A stretch of DNA of 64,000 nucleotides from Clostridia bacterium (lineage in GTDB: Bacteria > Bacillota > Thermoanaerobacteria > Thermoanaerobacterales > Thermoanaerobacteraceae), in assembly GCA_012840485.1 (NCBI GenBank), contig DULG01000019.1, positions 62,001 to 126,000 of the forward strand. Reading direction: 5' to 3'. This document shows positions 1-10,382 of the stretch, in pieces. Position 1 is the first letter of the stretch; the number at the start of each line of letters is the position of its first letter. A program made the position numbers and the translations under genes. Below the pieces are notes generated by a model. It was given only the letters and a program-made list of their open reading frames with translations, did no database searches and was not told the DNA's origin.

Positions 1-205
1 CTCTTCCTGCTTCGTCTACTCCAGCAATGAAATTTAAATTTTTTTGATACAATTGATTTTCATAGTATTTTAAGTTATTAATCCTTTCAATTTCTCCTTC
101 AAACCATTTTTTAGCTGCTTCATTCAAGCTAAGGGACTGAAAATCACAAAAGGGATTTTGATATAAATAGTTTTTGAGTTGCTTTAGGTTATATAAGTTT
201 GCCAC
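1..205 (-). CDS. rnhB: Ribonuclease HII, N-terminal part (runs off the window start)
   Basis: Reverse-strand reading from GTG at 205 gives MANLYNLKQLKNYLYQNPFCDFQSLSLNEAAKKWFEGEIERINNLKYYENQLYQKNLNFIAGVDEAGR; the GVDEAGR motif is the RNase HII active-site signature. Not in the supplied ORF track. Confidence 0.85.
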   Translation of the reverse strand, partial: MANLYNLKQLKNYLYQNPFCDFQSLSLNEAAKKWFEGEIERINNLKYYENQLYQKNLNFIAGVDEAGR

Positions 206-289
206 TATTATCCCCCTTCTTTTTTCTTTATTTTATCATAAGTTATGTATTATAATAAAGATAATTAAGGAAAAGGATGTTAAAGGAGA

Positions 290-1384
290 ATGGAGATGGA
301 GAAAGCAAAAGTTTTTAAAGTATGGTTAAGCACTGTGGAAGGAGTAGGGTATAAAACCTATGTAAAGTTAATAGAATTTTTTAAAAGTGCAGAAAATGTT
401 TATAAAGCTAAAGAAATAGATATTTTCAAAGCGATAGGAAAGAGAAAGCTAGTGCAAAATATAATAGAAGCTCAGAAATTAAATCCTTTTGACTATGTAG
501 AAAGATTGCAAAATTTAAAAATAAGTGTATATACATTAGAAGAAGAGGAATATCCAAAAGAATTAAAAAATATTTATGATCCTCCTCCTGTTTTGTATTT
601 AAAAGGGAATATTAATTTAAAAGATAATTTGTGCATTGCTATGGTTGGTTCAAGAAAAGCTACCTTTTACGGGAAGCAGATGGCACAGAAATTGTCATAC
701 GACCTTTCAGAAAGAGGTATAACAGTAGCAAGTGGCATGGCAAGAGGAATTGATAGCTTTTCACATGTAGGTGCATTAAAAGGCAAAGGGAAATCTATTG
801 CAGTTTTGGGAAATGGCATAAATGTAGTTTATCCAAGAGAAAATAAAAACTTGATGGATCAGATTAGTGAGGAGGGATTGTTGGTTTCAGAGTTTCCTTT
901 AGATTTTCCTCCATTGCCTCAAAATTTTCCTTTGAGAAACAGAATTATAAGCGGATTATCTATTGGAGTGGTAGTAGTAGAAGCCGGACTAAAGAGTGGT
1001 TCTTTGATTACGGCACAATACGCTTTAGAACAAGGAAGAGAGGTTTTTGCGGTTCCTGGCAATATAACCAGTGCTTATAGTAAAGGGACAAATGAACTAA
1101 TAAAACAAGGGGCTAAAATTGTAACTGAGGTTGATGATATTTTAGAAGAGTTTAATTTAAGAGAGGATGTGCAGCAAAAGATTGAGGAAAATCTCATATA
1201 CTCTCTTACAGAGGAAGAAAGGAAGGTGTACAATTTTATCTGTGAAGCTCCGAGAGATATAGATGAAATAATAATCTATATGCAAATGAAAATCCAAAAA
1301 GTTAATGCAATTTTATCTTCTTTAATGTTAAAAGGTATGATTGAAAAGCTTCCTGGCAATAAATATGAGAAAAAAATATTTTGA
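290..1384 (+). CDS. dprA: DNA processing protein DprA/Smf
   Basis: MVGSRKATFYGKQMA, SGMARGIDSFSHVGAL, GNGINVVYPRENK and FPLRNRIISGLS are DprA Rossmann-fold motifs. Confidence 0.95.
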   Translation: MEMEKAKVFKVWLSTVEGVGYKTYVKLIEFFKSAENVYKAKEIDIFKAIGKRKLVQNIIEAQKLNPFDYVERLQNLKISVYTLEEEEYPKELKNIYDPPPVLYLKGNINLKDNLCIAMVGSRKATFYGKQMAQKLSYDLSERGITVASGMARGIDSFSHVGALKGKGKSIAVLGNGINVVYPRENKNLMDQISEEGLLVSEFPLDFPPLPQNFPLRNRIISGLSIGVVVVEAGLKSGSLITAQYALEQGREVFAVPGNITSAYSKGTNELIKQGAKIVTEVDDILEEFNLREDVQQKIEENLIYSLTEEERKVYNFICEAPRDIDEIIIYMQMKIQKVNAILSSLMLKGMIEKLPGNKYEKKIF

Positions 1385-1409
1385 TAATTGTCAAAAACTT
1401 TGATATAAT
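1381..1409 (+). promoter_or_regulatory. Putative SigA promoter for topA
   Basis: TTGATA (1381-1386), 17 nt spacer, TATAAT (1404-1409), ahead of RBS GGAGGTG and ATG at 1435. Confidence 0.65.
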
Positions 1410-1434
1410 TATAAATTGTTTTGGAGGTGTCAAA

Positions 1435-3516
1435 ATGGCAAAATCTCTAGTTATTGTAGAATCTCCAGCTAAAGCTAAGACCATCTCTAAATTTTTGGGC
1501 AAGAATTTTAAAGTAGCAGCTTCCATGGGACATGTGAGGGATTTGCCTAAAAGTCAGTTAGGCATTGACATTGAAAATAATTTTGCTCCTAAGTACATAA
1601 CTATTCGTGGAAAAGGGGCTATTATAGAGAATTTAAAAAAAGAAGCAAAAGATGCCGAGAAAATTTTTTTAGCTACTGACCCTGATAGGGAAGGAGAAGC
1701 CATTTCATGGCATATTGCCCAATTGTTAAATTTGAATATTGAAGATCCTTGTCGCATAGAATTTCACGAGATTACAAAAAATGCAATTCAAACTGCGATT
1801 AAAAATCCGCGATCTATAGATTTGAAATTAGTAGATGCACAACAAGCTAGAAGGATTCTAGATAGATTAGTAGGGTATAAAATAAGCCCTCTTTTGTGGA
1901 AAAAAATAAAGAGGGGATTGAGTGCAGGAAGAGTTCAATCAGTAGCAGCAAGGCTTGTCTGTGATAGAGAAAGAGAAATAAAGGCTTTTGTGCCGGAAGA
2001 ATATTGGAGCATTACAGTAACTTTATATGAAGAAAAAAATCCTGTTAAATTTGAAGCGAAATTTTACGGAACAGAGGAAGATAAGGTTGAGTTAAAAACA
2101 AAAGAGGATGTAGATAAAATATTAGCAGCCTTATCTGAAGAGTATATTGTAAACAAAGTAAAAACGGGTGTTAAAAAGAGAAATCCTTCTCCTCCTTTTA
2201 TTACTAGCACTTTGCAACAAGAAGCCTCAAGAAAGTTGGGTTTTACTGCAAAAAAGACTATGTTAATTGCACAACAATTGTATGAAGGAGTTGAAATCAA
2301 AGGAGAAGGCAGTGTAGGTCTTATTACTTACATAAGAACTGATTCTACAAGAGTAGCAAATGAAGCTAAAGCTGAAGCTTATAAATACATAGTCGAAAAG
2401 TTTGGGAAAGAATATGCTAATCCTGAAGCAAATTATGCTTATAAAAAATCCAATGTACAGGATGCTCATGAGGCTATAAGACCAACTTCTATTTATAGAG
2501 ACCCAGAAAGTATAAAAGATTCTTTAACACAAGACCAATACAAATTGTACAAATTAATTTGGAGCAGATTCATTGCAAGTCAAATGGTACCAGCAGCCTA
2601 TGACACAGTTTCTATGGATATAGTAAACAATGGATATGTTTTTAAAGCATCTGGTTCCAGTCTTAAATTTTTAGGATTCATGACAGTGTACGTAGAAGAA
2701 ACAGATGTCCAAGATGAGGAGGAAAAAACTGTACCTGTCCTTCAAGAAGGGACAAAATTATTGCTAGAACAGCTAAAGCCAGCGCAACATTTTACACAAC
2801 CTCCTCCTAGGTATACAGAAGCTTCTTTAATTAGGGAGCTGGAAGAAAAAGGGATAGGTCGTCCCAGCACTTATGCACCTACTATTTCCACTTTGTTAGA
2901 AAGAGGATATGTAGTAAAAGATAAAAAGAATTTAAAACCTACAGAATTAGGCTTTATTGTAACAGATGCTTTGAAAGAATTCTTTTCTAAAATTGTAGAT
3001 GTGAAATTTACTGCGGAGATGGAAGAACAATTAGATAAGATTGAAGAGGGACAACTTAAGTGGTATGAAGTTGTTAGAGAATTTTATGAAGACTTTTACA
3101 AAACTTTAAAAATCGCAGAAGAACAAATGGAGGAAATTGAAATAGAAGAGGAAGTAGAAGCAACAGATATTAAATGTGAGGTTTGTGGAAGAAATATGGT
3201 AGTGAAAAAAGGCAGGTATGGAAAGTTTCTTGCTTGTTCTGGTTTTCCTGAATGTAAAAATACGAAGCCTCTATACGAAAAAGTTGGGGTTAAATGCCCT
3301 AAATGCGGCGGCGAAATTGTAAAGAAAAAAAGTAAAAAAGGAAGAACTTATTATGCATGTGAAAATGTTCCTAATTGCGATTTTATATTATGGGATAAAC
3401 CTGTCAATGAGAAATGTCCAATTTGTGGCAGTTTATTAGTAGAAAAGAATACAAAAAATGGTCGTATATTAAAGTGTTCAAATTTGGAATGTTACTATCA
3501 AAAAGAAGTTAAATGA
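1435..3516 (+). CDS. topA: DNA topoisomerase I
   Basis: MAKSLVIVESPAKAKTISKFLG start after GGAGGTG; TDPDREGEAISWH Toprim motif; YIRTDSTR active site; C-terminal Cys4 zinc fingers. Confidence 0.97.
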   Translation: MAKSLVIVESPAKAKTISKFLGKNFKVAASMGHVRDLPKSQLGIDIENNFAPKYITIRGKGAIIENLKKEAKDAEKIFLATDPDREGEAISWHIAQLLNLNIEDPCRIEFHEITKNAIQTAIKNPRSIDLKLVDAQQARRILDRLVGYKISPLLWKKIKRGLSAGRVQSVAARLVCDREREIKAFVPEEYWSITVTLYEEKNPVKFEAKFYGTEEDKVELKTKEDVDKILAALSEEYIVNKVKTGVKKRNPSPPFITSTLQQEASRKLGFTAKKTMLIAQQLYEGVEIKGEGSVGLITYIRTDSTRVANEAKAEAYKYIVEKFGKEYANPEANYAYKKSNVQDAHEAIRPTSIYRDPESIKDSLTQDQYKLYKLIWSRFIASQMVPAAYDTVSMDIVNNGYVFKASGSSLKFLGFMTVYVEETDVQDEEEKTVPVLQEGTKLLLEQLKPAQHFTQPPPRYTEASLIRELEEKGIGRPSTYAPTISTLLERGYVVKDKKNLKPTELGFIVTDALKEFFSKIVDVKFTAEMEEQLDKIEEGQLKWYEVVREFYEDFYKTLKIAEEQMEEIEIEEEVEATDIKCEVCGRNMVVKKGRYGKFLACSGFPECKNTKPLYEKVGVKCPKCGGEIVKKKSKKGRTYYACENVPNCDFILWDKPVNEKCPICGSLLVEKNTKNGRILKCSNLECYYQKEVK

Positions 3517-3542
3517 ATTTAATAAAAATTTTGAATTAATTC

Positions 3543-3571
3543 TTGATGCATTGTGAAAAATGTGTTAATAT
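3543..3571 (+). promoter_or_regulatory. Putative promoter for hslVU-codY
   Basis: TTGATG, 17 nt spacer, TAATAT, upstream of RBS AAGGGGTG. Confidence 0.5.
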
Positions 3572-3596
3572 ATAACTGTTTAAAAGGGGTGTAACT

Positions 3597-4127
3597 ATGT
3601 TTAAGGGGACTACCATAATTGCGGTGAGAAAAGGCGATAAAGTATCAGTAGCTGGTGATGGACAGATTACCTTTGGCGAAAATACAATTTTAAAGCATGG
3701 AGCGAAAAAAATTAGAAGGTTGTACAATGGAGAAGTAATAGTAGGATTTGCAGGTTCAGTAGCTGACGCTTTGACTCTTTCACAAAAATTTGAAGAAAAA
3801 TTAGAACAGTATGGAGGCAACTTAAAAAGAGCAGCAGTAGAACTGGCTCAAGAATGGAGAAAAGACAAAATTTTAAGAAAACTAGAGGCTCTTTTAATCG
3901 CAGTCGACAAGAAAGATACCTTGCTTATTTCTGGCACTGGTGAAGTTATTGAGCCCGATGAAGATGTAATTGGAATAGGATCTGGAGGAAATTATGCTAT
4001 GGCTGCAGCCTTAGCGTTGAGGTATAACACTGATTTAGATACAGAAGAGATAGCTAAAAAAGCTTTGGAAATAGCTTCTAAGATTTGTGTTTATACTAAT
4101 AACAACATAACAGTTGAAACTTTATAG
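3597..4127 (+). CDS. hslV: ATP-dependent protease subunit HslV (ClpQ)
   Basis: [27 protein letters not shown] with the Thr-type active-site region; followed by hslU. Confidence 0.96.
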   Translation: MFKGTTIIAVRKGDKVSVAGDGQITFGENTILKHGAKKIRRLYNGEVIVGFAGSVADALTLSQKFEEKLEQYGGNLKRAAVELAQEWRKDKILRKLEALLIAVDKKDTLLISGTGEVIEPDEDVIGIGSGGNYAMAAALALRYNTDLDTEEIAKKALEIASKICVYTNNNITVETL

Positions 4128-4139
4128 GGGGTGCTTTGG

Positions 4140-5519
4140 ATGAAAAATTATACTCCCAAAGAAATTGTAGAGGAATTAGATAAATATATTGTAGGGCAAA
4201 AAGAAGCAAAAAAATCAGTAGCAGTAGCCTTACGAAATAGATATAGGAGAAATCTCTTACCTGAGGATTTTAAAGAGGAAGTTACCCCCAAGAACATAAT
4301 TATGGTAGGCCCAACAGGAGTAGGAAAAACAGAAATTGCTAGAAGAATTGCCAAGTTAGTAGAGGCTCCTTTTGTAAAAGTGGAGGCTACAAAGTTTACT
4401 GAGGTAGGATATGTAGGACGAGATGTGGATTCCATGGTCAGAGACCTTGTAGAGGCTGCTGTGAGAATGGTTAAAGAGGAAAAATTAAAAGAAGTTAATG
4501 AGAAAGCCAAAAAAAATGCAGAAGACAGGTTAATTGATTACATAATGGGGAGAAAGAAAAAACAAGCTAAAAATCCCTTTGAGATGTTGTTTAATTATCC
4601 TTCTGTGGAAAAAGGTGAAGAAACAGAAGAAGAAAACCTCCAATACAAAAGGAAAGAGATAAGGCAAAAATTGAGAAATGGCGAATTGGATAATTATATT
4701 GTTGAAATAGAGGTAACAGATACTTCAACACCTATGCTTGAGATGTACACTAATCTAGGTTCTGAAGAAATGAACATAAGCTTACAGGATATATTTTCAG
4801 ACATTTTACCTAAAAAGAAAAAAATTAAAAAAGTATCTGTTGCGGAAGCGAAAAAAATTTTAGAATCTGAAGAAGCACAAAATCTCATAGATATGGACGA
4901 AGTAATAGAAGAAGCTATCAAAAGAGCGGAAAACGATGGCATAATCTTTATAGATGAAATTGACAAAATTGCTAGCACTGGCTATACGGCAGGGCCTGAT
5001 GTGTCAAGAGAAGGAGTACAAAGGGATATTCTTCCTATAATTGAGGGATGTACTGTAATGACAAAATACGGTCCTGTTAAGACAGACCATATATTATTTA
5101 TAGCGGCTGGTGCTTTTAATGTAGCAAAAGTATCTGATCTAATCCCTGAATTGCAAGGTAGATTTCCTGTAAGAGTCAATCTAAAACCTCTCACAAAAGA
5201 AGATTTTATTAAAATATTGAAAGAACCTAAAAATGCCCTTACAAAACAATATCAAGAGCTTTTAAGAACAGAAGTAATAGAGGTTAAGTATACTGAAGAA
5301 GCGATTGAAGCCATTGCAGAAATAGCATATCTTATAAATCAACAATCAGAAGATATTGGGGCTAGAAGGTTGCATACTGTTATGGAAAAATTATTTGAAG
5401 AATTGTCTTTTAATGCTCCAGAATTAAAAGGGCAAGAAATAGTTATAACTAAAGAATACGTAAAAAAACAATTGCAGGATAGTCTCAATAAATATGAAGT
5501 CAGCAAGTATATTTTATAA
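4140..5519 (+). CDS. hslU: ATP-dependent protease ATPase subunit HslU (ClpY)
   Basis: [37 protein letters not shown]; Walker [20 protein letters not shown]. Confidence 0.97.
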   Translation: MKNYTPKEIVEELDKYIVGQKEAKKSVAVALRNRYRRNLLPEDFKEEVTPKNIIMVGPTGVGKTEIARRIAKLVEAPFVKVEATKFTEVGYVGRDVDSMVRDLVEAAVRMVKEEKLKEVNEKAKKNAEDRLIDYIMGRKKKQAKNPFEMLFNYPSVEKGEETEEENLQYKRKEIRQKLRNGELDNYIVEIEVTDTSTPMLEMYTNLGSEEMNISLQDIFSDILPKKKKIKKVSVAEAKKILESEEAQNLIDMDEVIEEAIKRAENDGIIFIDEIDKIASTGYTAGPDVSREGVQRDILPIIEGCTVMTKYGPVKTDHILFIAAGAFNVAKVSDLIPELQGRFPVRVNLKPLTKEDFIKILKEPKNALTKQYQELLRTEVIEVKYTEEAIEAIAEIAYLINQQSEDIGARRLHTVMEKLFEELSFNAPELKGQEIVITKEYVKKQLQDSLNKYEVSKYIL

Positions 5520-5553
5520 TCATAAAAAATAAAAACATAGGAGGAATAAAAAG

Positions 5554-6309
5554 ATGAGTAGACTGTTAGAAAAAACCAGAAAGGTAAATCGTATTTTACA
5601 GAAGACAGGTGTTCAACCGGTAGATTTTAACGAGATGGCAAACATTTTAAAAGAGGTTATTGAAGCCAATGTGTATATTTTAAGTAGAAGAGGAAAAGTT
5701 TTAGGTCGCAGTATATTTAAGGATTATGGAGAAGATATTTTTTCTGAAAGCAAAATAATTCCTGAAGACTATAACGAAAAACTTTTAAGTGTTACTGAAA
5801 CTATAGCCAATGACAAGAGAAATCTTTTTAAAGGTGATAAAAGCTTATCGGAATTGACTTTGACTATTGTTCCTATAAATGGTGGTGGAGATAGACTAGG
5901 AACTCTGGTTCTATCAAGGCTTACTAACGAATTTACTGATGATGACTTAATATTGGCTGAATACGGTGCTACAGTAGTGGGACTTGAAATTTTAAGATCT
6001 GAAAACGAAGAAATAGAAGAAGAAGCAAGAAAAAGGGCAGTTGTTCAAATGGCACTGGGAACCCTTTCATATTCGGAATTAGAAGCTATAAAAAGTATTT
6101 TTGAAGAATTAAATGGAAAAGAAGGATTGTTAGTTGCGAGCAAAATAGCAGACAAGGTTGGCATTACAAGGTCTGTAATTGTGAACGCCCTTAGAAAGTT
6201 TGAAAGTGCAGGTATAATTGAGTCCCGTTCTCTGGGAATGAAAGGCACTCACATAAGAGTATTAAATGACAAATTACTGGATGAATTAGAAAAAATGAAA
6301 AGGGATTAA
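5554..6309 (+). CDS. codY: GTP-sensing pleiotropic transcriptional repressor CodY
   Basis: [17 protein letters not shown]-terminus and C-terminal [45 protein letters not shown]. Confidence 0.97.
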   Translation: MSRLLEKTRKVNRILQKTGVQPVDFNEMANILKEVIEANVYILSRRGKVLGRSIFKDYGEDIFSESKIIPEDYNEKLLSVTETIANDKRNLFKGDKSLSELTLTIVPINGGGDRLGTLVLSRLTNEFTDDDLILAEYGATVVGLEILRSENEEIEEEARKRAVVQMALGTLSYSELEAIKSIFEELNGKEGLLVASKIADKVGITRSVIVNALRKFESAGIIESRSLGMKGTHIRVLNDKLLDELEKMKRD

Positions 6310-6328
6310 AAAATAATTTTATAAAACA

Positions 6329-6383
6329 GGTCCTTTCTTTTATGCATTAAATTAATTGGAAGTTTTGCATAAAAGGAGGGACT
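6329..6383 (+). terminator. Long imperfect hairpin downstream of codY
   Basis: ggtcctttcttttatgca (6329-6346) pairs imperfectly with tgcataaaaggagggact (6366-6383). Confidence 0.5.
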
Positions 6384-6417
6384 TTATTATAATTCAAAAA
6401 GGTTTGTCAACAGTCTG

Positions 6418-6447
6418 AAAGTCCTACATAAAAATAGGACTTTTTTC
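6418..6447 (+). terminator. Rho-independent terminator between codY and flgB
   Basis: AAAGTCCTA-cataaaaa-TAGGACTTT followed by a T run. Confidence 0.8.
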
Positions 6448-6470
6448 TTATGGTGTAAACTATTACGACA

Positions 6471-6479
6471 TGTTATAAT
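6471..6479 (+). promoter_or_regulatory. Putative extended -10 promoter for the fla/che operon
   Basis: TGTTATAAT (TGN-TATAAT) just after the terminator and ~145 nt before flgB; no good -35. Confidence 0.4.
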
Positions 6480-6625
6480 ATTATTCGATAAAAATTGATA
6501 TTATTTTACAAAAAAGGCAGTGCTAAAACAATGTTAAATGTTTATTTTTTGGTTTAATTTAGCAGGATTTTTGATTTTTTTGTCGAATTAAGTATATTGT
6601 GGTCAAATTAGGGGAGGCGATGATA

Positions 6626-7033
6626 ATGTTAAACTGCCAAATAGAAAATGTAGATTTGCTGCAAAAGGGTCTATACGCAGCCACAGTGAGAAATAATGTA
6701 ATTGCAAATAACATTGCCAATGTAAATACTCCTCATTTTAAAAGGTCTGATGTCGAATTTGAAAAAATCCTCAAAGAAACTCTTTACAGTAGGAAGTTAA
6801 GGGGCTACATAACAAATCCAAAGCACATTCCTATTGGTCCACCTCCTGTAGATTCTGTACAGCCGCAAATTATTCAAGAAAACACTACTTCCATGAGATT
6901 AGATGAAAACAACGTGGACATAGATGTTGAAATGTCAAAACTCGCAAAAAATCAATTATACTATTATGCTTTAGTGCAAAGGGTAAGTGGAGAACTTAAC
7001 TCTATCATAACTGCTGTAAAAGATGGGAGGTAA
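6626..7033 (+). CDS. flgB: Flagellar basal-body rod protein FlgB
   Basis: [27 protein letters not shown]; first gene of the fla operon; RBS GGGGAGG. ATG at 6620 is an alternative start. Confidence 0.95.
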   Translation: MLNCQIENVDLLQKGLYAATVRNNVIANNIANVNTPHFKRSDVEFEKILKETLYSRKLRGYITNPKHIPIGPPPVDSVQPQIIQENTTSMRLDENNVDIDVEMSKLAKNQLYYYALVQRVSGELNSIITAVKDGR

Positions 7034-7038
7034 CAATT

Positions 7039-7479
7039 ATGAATTTGTTTAGTTCTATGGATATAAGTGCTTCAGGTTTGACGGCAGAAAGAGTTAGGAT
7101 GGACATAATATCTCAAAATATAGCCAATGCAAATACTACAAGGACAATTCAAGGAGGCCCTTATAGAAGAAAGTTGGTCACTTTAAAAGAAGTTCAACCC
7201 GACAGTTTTAAAAGCATTCTGGATAAAGTTAAAGGGAAATATACTGGCAAAGGAGTCGAAGTTGTCCAAATACTAGAAGATGATCAAACTCCTTTGCGAA
7301 AGGTATATGATCCAGGTCATCCTGATGCAGATGAAAATGGATACGTGGATTATCCAAATGTCAATATCGTTTCTGAAATGGTAGACATGATCTCTGCTAC
7401 ACGAGCTTATGAAGCTAATGTGACGGCTTTCAATGCATCAAAGGCGATGTTTCAAAAATCCTTAGAAATAGGCAAATAA
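7039..7479 (+). CDS. flgC: Flagellar basal-body rod protein FlgC
   Basis: [30 protein letters not shown]-terminal [29 protein letters not shown]. Confidence 0.97.
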   Translation: MNLFSSMDISASGLTAERVRMDIISQNIANANTTRTIQGGPYRRKLVTLKEVQPDSFKSILDKVKGKYTGKGVEVVQILEDDQTPLRKVYDPGHPDADENGYVDYPNVNIVSEMVDMISATRAYEANVTAFNASKAMFQKSLEIGK

Positions 7480-7500
7480 TGAGGGGAGAGATAAAGATAA

Positions 7501-7800
7501 ATGATTAATCAAATAGCTCCGATAAAACCTATAAATTTAGAAAGCGGTATAAATGAAGCACAAGGGAATAACAGCAAAATAAACAATTTTAGTGATTTTT
7601 TAAAAGAGGCTTTAAACAAGGTAAATGACTTACAACTTACAGCAATTCAAAATGACCAAAAACTTGTAACTGGTGAAATTGACGATATAAATCAAGTGAT
7701 GATAGATGCTGCAAAAGCTGATATTGCACTGCAGCTTACAATTCAAATAAAAAATAAATTGTTGGAGGCTTACCAAGAGATAATGAGAATGCCCCTGTAA
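7501..7800 (+). CDS. fliE: Flagellar hook-basal body complex protein FliE
   Basis: Position between flgC and fliF; C-terminal LQLTIQIKNKLLEAYQEIMRMPL. Confidence 0.95.
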   Translation: MINQIAPIKPINLESGINEAQGNNSKINNFSDFLKEALNKVNDLQLTAIQNDQKLVTGEIDDINQVMIDAAKADIALQLTIQIKNKLLEAYQEIMRMPL

Positions 7801-7827
7801 TGTTCTTTTTTGAAATGAGGTGAATTA

Positions 7828-9363
7828 ATGCCAGAGTTTATCACCAATTTTAAAGATCAATTTGCAAACTTTTGGAGTAAATTTGATAAAAAACAAAAGA
7901 TACAGCTGGGAATTATAGCAATCTTGGTTTTTGTGGGCATTTCTTTATTGGTTTACATATCTAATAGACCAAATTATGTAACCTTATATTCAGAGCTGAG
8001 TATGAAAGACGCAGGAATAATTGTAGAAAAATTAAAAAATGACTTTAAAATTCCCTATAAAATATCCAATGATGGGACAACAATCTTAGTTCCTGCGAAA
8101 TATAAAGATGAAATTAGGATGAAACTAGCAACAGAAGGAATCCCTCAAGGGGGTTTTAGCTTCCAAGATGCAATGAATAATTCCCTTGCTACTACAGACC
8201 AAGAAAGACGACAAAAATACCTATATTTTGTCCAAAATGAAATACAGAATTCTTTGAAGACAATAGAAGGAGTGCAAAATGCCATCGTAAATATTGTAGT
8301 ACCTGACCAAAACACTTTTGTCCTTTCTAATACTGCCAATCAGGCTACAGCAGCAGTGATGTTAACCCTAAAGCCGTGGACGACATTATCTCCTTCACAA
8401 ATTAAAGGAATCATAGATTTTGTATCTAAAAGTGTAGAAGGGTTGAAACCTGAGAATGTGACAATAATCGATAACAATGGGCGAATATTAACTGGTGAAA
8501 CTGACACGACTGCAGAAGATGCCAATAACCAATTTACATTACAGAAAAAAGTGCAACAGGATTTACAAAATAGCATTCAAACTCTTTTGGAGCAGGTTTT
8601 TGGACCAGGTAATGTAGTTGTAAGGACAAATGTCATTTTAAACTTTGACAAAAAAACCAAAGACACGATAGAGTATATACCCTTTAAAGAGGATGATAAT
8701 AAAGGAATTGTGAGAAGTGTACAAGAATTGAGGGAAAAAGCTTCAGGTACACAAAATATTACCCCGGGTGTTGTTGATAATAACATAGGGAGTAACTATA
8801 AGAGTTCTTCAGGAGGTACTTCTGATTATAATAAAACAGAAACAACAATAAACTATGAAATAAGCCAGATTAAGACAAGCCTTATAGAAGCTCAAGGGAA
8901 AATTGAAAACATTTCTGTAGCAGTTGTTGTAAACCAAGATCTCAATGATTCTATGAAACAGCAAATTGCTGATTTAGTCACAAAGGCTGCAGGAGGAGAT
9001 TCTCTAGTAAAGGTCTCTGTTCAAGGAATTCAGTTTAATCAAGGTGAACAAAAAACAGCACAGAGACCATCAGAAGCTTCAAAGGGTATACCAGTATATT
9101 TGTGGGGAATATTAGCGGCTTTGGCCTTAGGAGGGATATTATCTCTTATCATGGCAATAAGAAGGAAAAAGAAAGAGACACCTTTAGTAACTTCACAGGA
9201 AGAAGTTCTTGCTACTGCAGAACCTGTGACAGAAGCTATGGAAGCTATTAAAGAGATAGATCTGTCTGAAAAAGATGAGAAGAAAAAGCAAATTGAAAAA
9301 TTGATTAAGGAAAAGCCTGATATTGTAGTCCAACTTATAAGAACCTGGCTTAATGAAGAGTAG
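7828..9363 (+). CDS. fliF: Flagellar MS-ring protein FliF
   Basis: YVTLYSELSMKDAGIIVEKL; DQERRQKYLYFVQNEIQNSLKTIEGVQNAIVNIV; C-terminal TM segment. Confidence 0.97.
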   Translation: MPEFITNFKDQFANFWSKFDKKQKIQLGIIAILVFVGISLLVYISNRPNYVTLYSELSMKDAGIIVEKLKNDFKIPYKISNDGTTILVPAKYKDEIRMKLATEGIPQGGFSFQDAMNNSLATTDQERRQKYLYFVQNEIQNSLKTIEGVQNAIVNIVVPDQNTFVLSNTANQATAAVMLTLKPWTTLSPSQIKGIIDFVSKSVEGLKPENVTIIDNNGRILTGETDTTAEDANNQFTLQKKVQQDLQNSIQTLLEQVFGPGNVVVRTNVILNFDKKTKDTIEYIPFKEDDNKGIVRSVQELREKASGTQNITPGVVDNNIGSNYKSSSGGTSDYNKTETTINYEISQIKTSLIEAQGKIENISVAVVVNQDLNDSMKQQIADLVTKAAGGDSLVKVSVQGIQFNQGEQKTAQRPSEASKGIPVYLWGILAALALGGILSLIMAIRRKKKETPLVTSQEEVLATAEPVTEAMEAIKEIDLSEKDEKKKQIEKLIKEKPDIVVQLIRTWLNEE

Positions 9364-9374
9364 GTGGTGTTACA

Positions 9375-10382
9375 ATGGCGAAAGGAGCTGTAACGGGAAG
9401 AGAAAAAAGCGCAATGCTTTTGATTGCACTAGGGCCGGACTTATCAGCGCAGATATATAAACATTTAAGAGAAGAGGAAATTGAGCAGCTGACTTTAGAA
9501 ATAGCTGGCATACGAAACCTAACTCCTGAAGAAAAGCAAAAAGTCATAGATGAATTTTACAACATGTGCATAGCTCAAGAATACATAATAGAAGGCGGTA
9601 TAGAATATGCAAAAACAGTCTTAGAAAAAGCGTTAGGAGCTCAAGAAGCATTTGAAGTAATAAATAAATTGACTTCCTCTTTGAAAGTAAGGCCTTTTGA
9701 TTTTATAAGAAGAGCAGATCCTTCCCAAGTTCTAAATTTCATACAAAATGAACATCCCCAAACTATTGCGATGATTTTGTCCTATTTAAAACCTCAGCAA
9801 GCAGGGGCAATTTTGTCATCTCTGCCAGAGAATTTGCAGGCAGAAGTAGCCATGAGGATTGCTACAATGGAAAGCACCTCACCGGAAATCGTAAAAGAAG
9901 TAGAGCGAATTTTAGAAAGAAAATTATCCTCTTTAGTTACCCAAGATTACACCTTCTCTGGAGGACTTCAGACAATAGTGGATATATTGAATTCTGTAGA
10001 TAGAAGCACGGAAAAAAATATTTTAGATACTTTAGAAACAATAAATATCGAATTAGTAGAAGAAATAAAGAAGAGGATGTTTGTATTTGAAGATATCGTC
10101 ACTTTAGATTCCAGGTCTATACAGCGCGTTTTGAGGGAAGTAGACAATCACGATATCGCACTTGCCCTTAAAGGTTCCAGTGAAGAAGTGCAAAGAGTCA
10201 TTTACAACAATATGTCCAAGAGATTGGCGGAAATGATAAAAGAAGATATTCAATACATGGGACCTGTAAGACTAAAAGACGTGGAGGAAGCTCAACAGAG
10301 GATTGTCAATATTATACGCAGGCTAGAAGATGCTGGAGAAATTGTAATATCTAGAGGAGGAGGGGATGAAATTATTGTATAA
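9375..10382 (+). CDS. fliG: Flagellar motor switch protein FliG
   Basis: EHPQTIAMILSYLKPQQAGAILSSLPENLQAEVAMRIATM; FVFEDIVTLDSRSIQRVLREVD. Confidence 0.98.
   Translation: MAKGAVTGREKSAMLLIALGPDLSAQIYKHLREEEIEQLTLEIAGIRNLTPEEKQKVIDEFYNMCIAQEYIIEGGIEYAKTVLEKALGAQEAFEVINKLTSSLKVRPFDFIRRADPSQVLNFIQNEHPQTIAMILSYLKPQQAGAILSSLPENLQAEVAMRIATMESTSPEIVKEVERILERKLSSLVTQDYTFSGGLQTIVDILNSVDRSTEKNILDTLETINIELVEEIKKRMFVFEDIVTLDSRSIQRVLREVDNHDIALALKGSSEEVQRVIYNNMSKRLAEMIKEDIQYMGPVRLKDVEEAQQRIVNIIRRLEDAGEIVISRGGGDEIIV

Noticed and set aside
6480-6490. Sigma-28-like TTCGATAA before flgB
   Set aside because: No TAAA -35 at the required ~15-nt spacing; likely chance in AT-rich DNA.
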